Shown here: piece by piece, positions 6,700 through 9,604 of the stretch
How positions within the stretch are numbered: the stretch's first letter is position 1
How the letters are laid out: every line of letters starts with the position of its first letter
Source: a bacterium
Lineage (GTDB): Bacteria > Planctomycetota > UBA11346
DNA: 9,604 nucleotides
Reading direction: 5' to 3'
NCBI GenBank assembly: GCA_020049615.1
Contig: JAIFKN010000142.1
Span: 1 to 9,604 of the forward strand
The notes under the pieces: generated by a model
Seen by the model: only the letters and a program-made list of their open reading frames with translations
Database searches by the model: none
What the model was told of the DNA's origin: nothing
Position numbers and translations under genes: made by a program

Positions 6700-8010
6700 T
6701 CAGCCCAGGGCGTGCAGCCCATCCATGACCGCCGTCGCTCTCGCCGCATCCGCGCGCAGCACGTAGGTATGCCGCAGGTCGATCGGGCGATTGAAGGCCT
6801 GCAGCAGGTCGCTGTGCGCCGCGACCGGCTCGATCAGCGGCCGGCCGAGGACGCGACGCTCGCACATCAGACGGACGCCGTCGAGCGACGAACCGGCGCC
6901 GGCCAGCTTGGTGAAGACCTGCTTCGCATGCCGGGTGAAGACGCGGCAACCGGCGTTCCTGAGCGCGTCTACCACCTGCTGGGCGAGGAAGTTCTCCGGC
7001 TGGTCGAGGCCGACGCGCTCGCGCAGCACCAGTTTGGCCGGCTCGCGGTCGAGGATGCGCCTGCTCCACGCTCCGCCGCGGGCGCGGGCCTCGTGCAGGC
7101 GGGCATGGACGCTGTCATCGCGCAGTTCGACCAGGTCGGACAGGCCGCCGATGCGCAGCTCGAACTCGCCGTCGGCCAGGGCCTGCTCGAGGTAGTGCTC
7201 GAACGGCGGCGGAGTCTTGTGGAAGTACACCTGGTGGAACATGTGGTAGCGCGCCATCAGCAGGCTTTCGAGCGCATGCACGCCATGCAGGTCGAGGCCG
7301 ATCTCGGGGCCGTCCGGTCCTGGCATCACCAGTTCGCAGGCCTGCAGCCGATGCAGGTCGTAGATGCCGTAGGTGACGCCGGCGAAATGGCTGTCGCGCA
7401 ACAGGTAGTCGCAGCGGTCGCTGTCGACCTCGCCGGACACGAGGTAGCGCAGGCACGATACCAGGCTGCCGAGGCGGGCCAGTCGCGGACCGCGCCGCAC
7501 CGCCGGCGACAGCACTGCCGCGACATCGCGGGCGAGGCCATCTTCCAACACGCCGGCCCCGACCAGGCCGTGGATGATCGCCAGCGAGCAGTCTTCGTGG
7601 GTCGCCTGGCGACCGGCCGGCTTCAGCCCGGGCCGGTACCAGTCGTCAGGCAGCAGGAAGCGCTCGACCGGAGGCAGCAAGACCTCTGCGGTATGCGAGA
7701 ACGGCGGATGGCCCACATCATGGAGCAAGCCAGCGAAACGTGCGACCCGCCAGGCATGGTCGAGATCGGCCGTCGCGTAGTCGCGGAAGCCGCTGCGCAG
7801 GCGCGCGAAGCGCTCGCCAGCGAGGTGCATGACGCCGAGCGAATGCTGGAAGCGGTCGTGCACCGCGCCGGGGTAGACGAGATTGACGAACCCGAGCTGG
7901 CGGATGTGGCGCAGGCGCTGCACCCACGGATGGTCGACCACGATGCGCTCGACCTCGTCGATGACGATGGTGCCGTGGATGGGATCGCGGATCTCGTAGG
8001 TGGACATCAT
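6700..8010 (-). CDS. HD-domain phosphohydrolase (COG1078 / dGTPase-SAMHD1-like)
   Basis: This is a predicted cytoplasmic metal-dependent phosphohydrolase. From ATG 8010 it has 436 residues beginning MMSTYEIRDPIHG. The family layout is clear: RDPIHGTI (8-15), then QRLRHIRQLG and LVYPGAVHDRFQHSLGVMHLA (about 31-64) with the first metal histidine H56. The HD pair follows in LLHDVGHPPFSH (H97-D98), HE at 138-139, and the distal aspartates in VDSDRCDYLLRDSHFAGVTYG (D196/D198/D201). Relatives include dNTP triphosphohydrolases, so dNTP hydrolysis is plausible but the substrate is inferred only. The last 120 residues are not assigned. ATG 8010 has AGGA nine bases upstream; the adjacent ATG 8007 is equally possible. 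The frame stays open up to 8154, but the extra 48 residues precede the conserved start and lie in sequence resembling a promoter region, so I exclude them. The neighbours give no functional hint. Confidence 0.92.
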   Translation of the reverse strand: MMSTYEIRDPIHGTIVIDEVERIVVDHPWVQRLRHIRQLGFVNLVYPGAVHDRFQHSLGVMHLAGERFARLRSGFRDYATADLDHAWRVARFAGLLHDVGHPPFSHTAEVLLPPVERFLLPDDWYRPGLKPAGRQATHEDCSLAIIHGLVGAGVLEDGLARDVAAVLSPAVRRGPRLARLGSLVSCLRYLVSGEVDSDRCDYLLRDSHFAGVTYGIYDLHRLQACELVMPGPDGPEIGLDLHGVHALESLLMARYHMFHQVYFHKTPPPFEHYLEQALADGEFELRIGGLSDLVELRDDSVHARLHEARARGGAWSRRILDREPAKLVLRERVGLDQPENFLAQQVVDALRNAGCRVFTRHAKQVFTKLAGAGSSLDGVRLMCERRVLGRPLIEPVAAHSDLLQAFNRPIDLRHTYVLRADAARATAVMDGLHALG

Positions 8011-8212
8011 CGCCCCGGTTCCTGGTTCGTCGTTCGTCAGTCGTGGTTCCGCAAGCCTATTACCGTGCTGCCCTTCAATGTGTTCATATAAACCCATTAT
8101 CAACTCTTTCTCCATCAGATCGCAGCCACGGAACGACGAGCCGCGAATCACCAACCAGTGGCAATGGATGCACCCCTGTCATGGATCCCTCGCCGGAAGC
8201 CAAAGGCGCACC

Positions 8213-8227
8213 ACATGTCATGCATGT
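8213..8227. promoter_or_regulatory. Dyad motif upstream of serA, related to the atp/rplS dyad
   Basis: ACATG-TCATG-CATGT is an inverted repeat with 5-bp arms and a 5-base centre, about 83 bases before serA. It shares CATGnnATGCAT (8214-8225) with 6102-6113 in the other divergent region, 10 of 12 positions identical. It may be a protein-binding site; this is inference from the sequence pattern alone. Confidence 0.3.
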
Positions 8228-8283
8228 CTGTATTGCTCGGTTAGCTGTCCCACCCACGGTCCCGCCTCATCGTTCACGTTCAC

Positions 8284-8299
8284 GCGCTCCCTCCAGCGC
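8284..8299 (+). other. Small hairpin abutting the serA ribosome-binding site
   Basis: GCGCT and AGCGC (8284-8288 and 8295-8299) can pair around CCCTCC. The stem ends at the base before the serA Shine-Dalgarno AGGAG (8300-8304), so it may affect ribosome access slightly. The loop CCCTCC is also complementary to GGAG and could pair with the ribosome site instead. A five-pair stem is weak evidence. Confidence 0.3.
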
Positions 8300-8309
8300 A
8301 GGAGTCACC

Positions 8310-9604
8310 ATGGCCCGCATCCTCGTCACCGACGGCATGGCCGCCGAAGGTCTCGCGATCCTCAAGCAGGGCGGACACACCGTCGAAAGCCGCAAGCTGA
8401 CGCCCGACGAGCTGGTCAAGTGCATCGGCGAGTACGACGGCCTGGTCATCCGCTCGGCCACCCAGGTGACCGCCGCGGTGGTCAAGGCCGGGGCGCCGAA
8501 GCTCAAGGTCGTCGGCCGCGCCGGGGTGGGTGTCGACAACGTCGAGGTCCCGGCCGCCACCGCCGCCGGCCTGATCGTGATGAACGCGCCGCTGGGCAAC
8601 ATCATCTCGGCCGCCGAGCACACCATCGGCATGATCTTCGCCGCTGCGCGCCACATCCCGCAGGCGCACGCCAAGCTGACCAAGGGCGAGTGGGACAAGA
8701 AGTCCTTCGTCGGCGTCGAATTGCACGGCAAGACGCTCGGCATCATCGGCCTGGGCAAGATCGGCAAGCACGTCGCCGAGGTGATGCAGGCCGCCGGCAT
8801 GGAGATCGTCGCCTTCGATCCGTTCCTCTCGGCCGAAGTGGCCAAGGAGCTGCGCATCGAGAGCGTCGACCTCGACACCCTGCTGAAGCGAGCGGACGTC
8901 ATCACCGTCCACACCCCGCTGACCCCGCAGACGCGCAACCTGATCAACGCCGACCGGCTCAAGCTGGTCAAGAAGGGTGTGCGCATCATCAACGTCGCGC
9001 GCGGCGGCATCGCCGACGAGGCGGCGGTGATCGAGGCGGTCAAGGCCGGCCACATCATCGCCGCCTTCGACGTCTTCGGCGAGGAGCCGCTGCCCGCCGG
9101 CAGCCCGTTCTACGGCCTGCCGGGAACCATCATCACGCCCCACCTCGGCGCGAGCACAGAGGAGGCGCAGGTCAAGGTCAGCGTCGACATCGCCAACCAG
9201 TTCAACGCCTTCTTCGCCAGCGGCAAGATCATCAATGCGGTCAACGTGCAACTGCGCGTCGATCCGGCGATCGACGGCTATCTGCTGGCTGCGGAAAACC
9301 TGGGTGCCGCCCTCGCCCAGACCCTCGACAGCCCACTCAAGGGTATCGAAGTGATCGCCAGCGGTGATCTCGCCAAGTACGACATCAAGCCGCTGGCGGT
9401 GGCGGCGCTCAAGGGCGCACTCTCGAAGATCAGCGATCAGGTGGTCAACTTCGTCACCGTCGCGCAGATCGCCAAGGAGCGCGGCATCGGCATGACCAGC
9501 TCGGCGCGCGATGTCGGCACCGGCCCGCAGCTGACAGTGAAGGCGATCACCGCCGATGGCGACCGCTTGATCGCCGGCGACCTGCTCGGCGAGCAGCTGC
9601 GCGT
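8310..9604 (+). CDS. serA: D-3-phosphoglycerate dehydrogenase, long form (cut by window edge)
   Basis: SerA oxidises 3-phosphoglycerate to 3-phosphohydroxypyruvate with NAD+, the first step of serine biosynthesis in the cytoplasm. The visible part has 431 codons and is open to the right edge. The substrate domain begins ARILVTDGMAAEGLAIL (2-18) and includes LKVVGRAGVGVDNV (65-78). The Rossmann NAD domain has GLGKIG (147-152) followed by D170. Catalytic residues are visible: R231 in NVARGG, E259 in FGEEP and H278 in PHLGAST. From about 315 the sequence continues with GYLLAAENLG, DIKPLAVAALKG and RGIGMTSSARD, typical of the allosteric substrate-binding domain of the approximately 525-residue form. 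An ACT domain should follow outside the window. ATG 8310 has AGGAG at 8300-8304 with a five-base spacer. It is divergent from the HD-hydrolase gene. Confidence 0.97.
   Translation, partial: MARILVTDGMAAEGLAILKQGGHTVESRKLTPDELVKCIGEYDGLVIRSATQVTAAVVKAGAPKLKVVGRAGVGVDNVEVPAATAAGLIVMNAPLGNIISAAEHTIGMIFAAARHIPQAHAKLTKGEWDKKSFVGVELHGKTLGIIGLGKIGKHVAEVMQAAGMEIVAFDPFLSAEVAKELRIESVDLDTLLKRADVITVHTPLTPQTRNLINADRLKLVKKGVRIINVARGGIADEAAVIEAVKAGHIIAAFDVFGEEPLPAGSPFYGLPGTIITPHLGASTEEAQVKVSVDIANQFNAFFASGKIINAVNVQLRVDPAIDGYLLAAENLGAALAQTLDSPLKGIEVIASGDLAKYDIKPLAVAALKGALSKISDQVVNFVTVAQIAKERGIGMTSSARDVGTGPQLTVKAITADGDRLIAGDLLGEQLR

Larger units (their letters stand above)
8011..8309. other. Divergent intergenic region between HD-hydrolase gene and serA
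   Basis: This stretch of 299 bases holds no gene I can support. The part at 8055-8120 is notably AT-richer than the rest of the window (e.g. TTCATATAAACCCATTATC at 8083-8101), fitting a promoter area for the minus-strand gene, but I find no clean -35/-10 pair on either strand. GTTCGTCGTTCGTCAG at 8025-8040 contains a short GTTCGTC direct repeat. It also has the dyad at 8213-8227 and a small hairpin just before serA (8284-8299), listed separately. No recognisable riboswitch or T-box was seen upstream of serA. Confidence 0.6.

Noticed and set aside
8025..8040. GTTCGTCGTTCGTCAG as a possible CRISPR or intergenic repeat-family unit
   Set aside because: Only one short, imperfect pair of copies is present, with no spacer structure and no further copies in the window.
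6712..8091. A 459-codon plus-strand frame opposite the HD-hydrolase gene
   Set aside because: The opposite strand encodes a protein with intact HD motifs; this frame shows no motif and only mirrors the GC-rich codon positions.
8280..9251. A 323-codon minus-strand frame opposite serA
   Set aside because: serA is unmistakable on the plus strand, with catalytic and NAD-binding motifs; the antisense product has only Asp/Val/Gly/Leu-rich composition.

Overview
The window is GC-rich bacterial chromosome carrying housekeeping genes packed tightly on both strands. About two thirds of it is an F-type ATP synthase operon on the minus strand, read from about 6033 down to the left edge: atpZ, a small AtpI-like membrane gene, atpB (a), atpE (c), atpF (b), atpH (delta), atpA (alpha), atpG (gamma) and the first 156 codons of atpD (beta). 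The beta gene is cut just before its Walker A loop, and atpC would be expected beyond the edge. The order is the classical bacterial one. Spacing is very tight, from 4 to 16-base overlaps up to a 42-base gap, so the genes are very probably co-transcribed and partly translationally coupled.

Right of the operon is a divergent intergenic region (6034-6220), then rplS (ribosomal protein L19) on the plus strand with its own candidate promoter and a strong hairpin after the stop. Next is a minus-strand gene for an HD-domain phosphohydrolase of the COG1078 (dGTPase/SAMHD1-like) group, facing rplS tail to tail. A second divergent region (8011-8309) separates it from serA (D-3-phosphoglycerate dehydrogenase, long form), which runs off the right edge.

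The organism is a free-living-type, high-GC Gram-negative-like bacterium. The atpZ-atpI-like-B-E-F-H-A-G-D order in one operon, a subunit a with a long N-terminal extension, a c subunit with an alanine-rich N-terminal extension, and rplS separated from a trmD operon would suit a Planctomycetes/PVC-like or other deep-branching lineage. This is a guess from general resemblance, not a firm assignment.

The genes cover ATP synthesis, translation, nucleotide hydrolysis and serine biosynthesis; apart from the ATP synthase set they have no obvious common pathway. I see no mobile element, CRISPR array, tRNA or rRNA, and no convincing new multigene system. The most notable points are lineage-specific elaborations of the ATP synthase (an approximately 26-residue insertion in alpha next to the Walker B strand, and long N-termini on a and c) and a related dyad motif in both divergent promoter regions.
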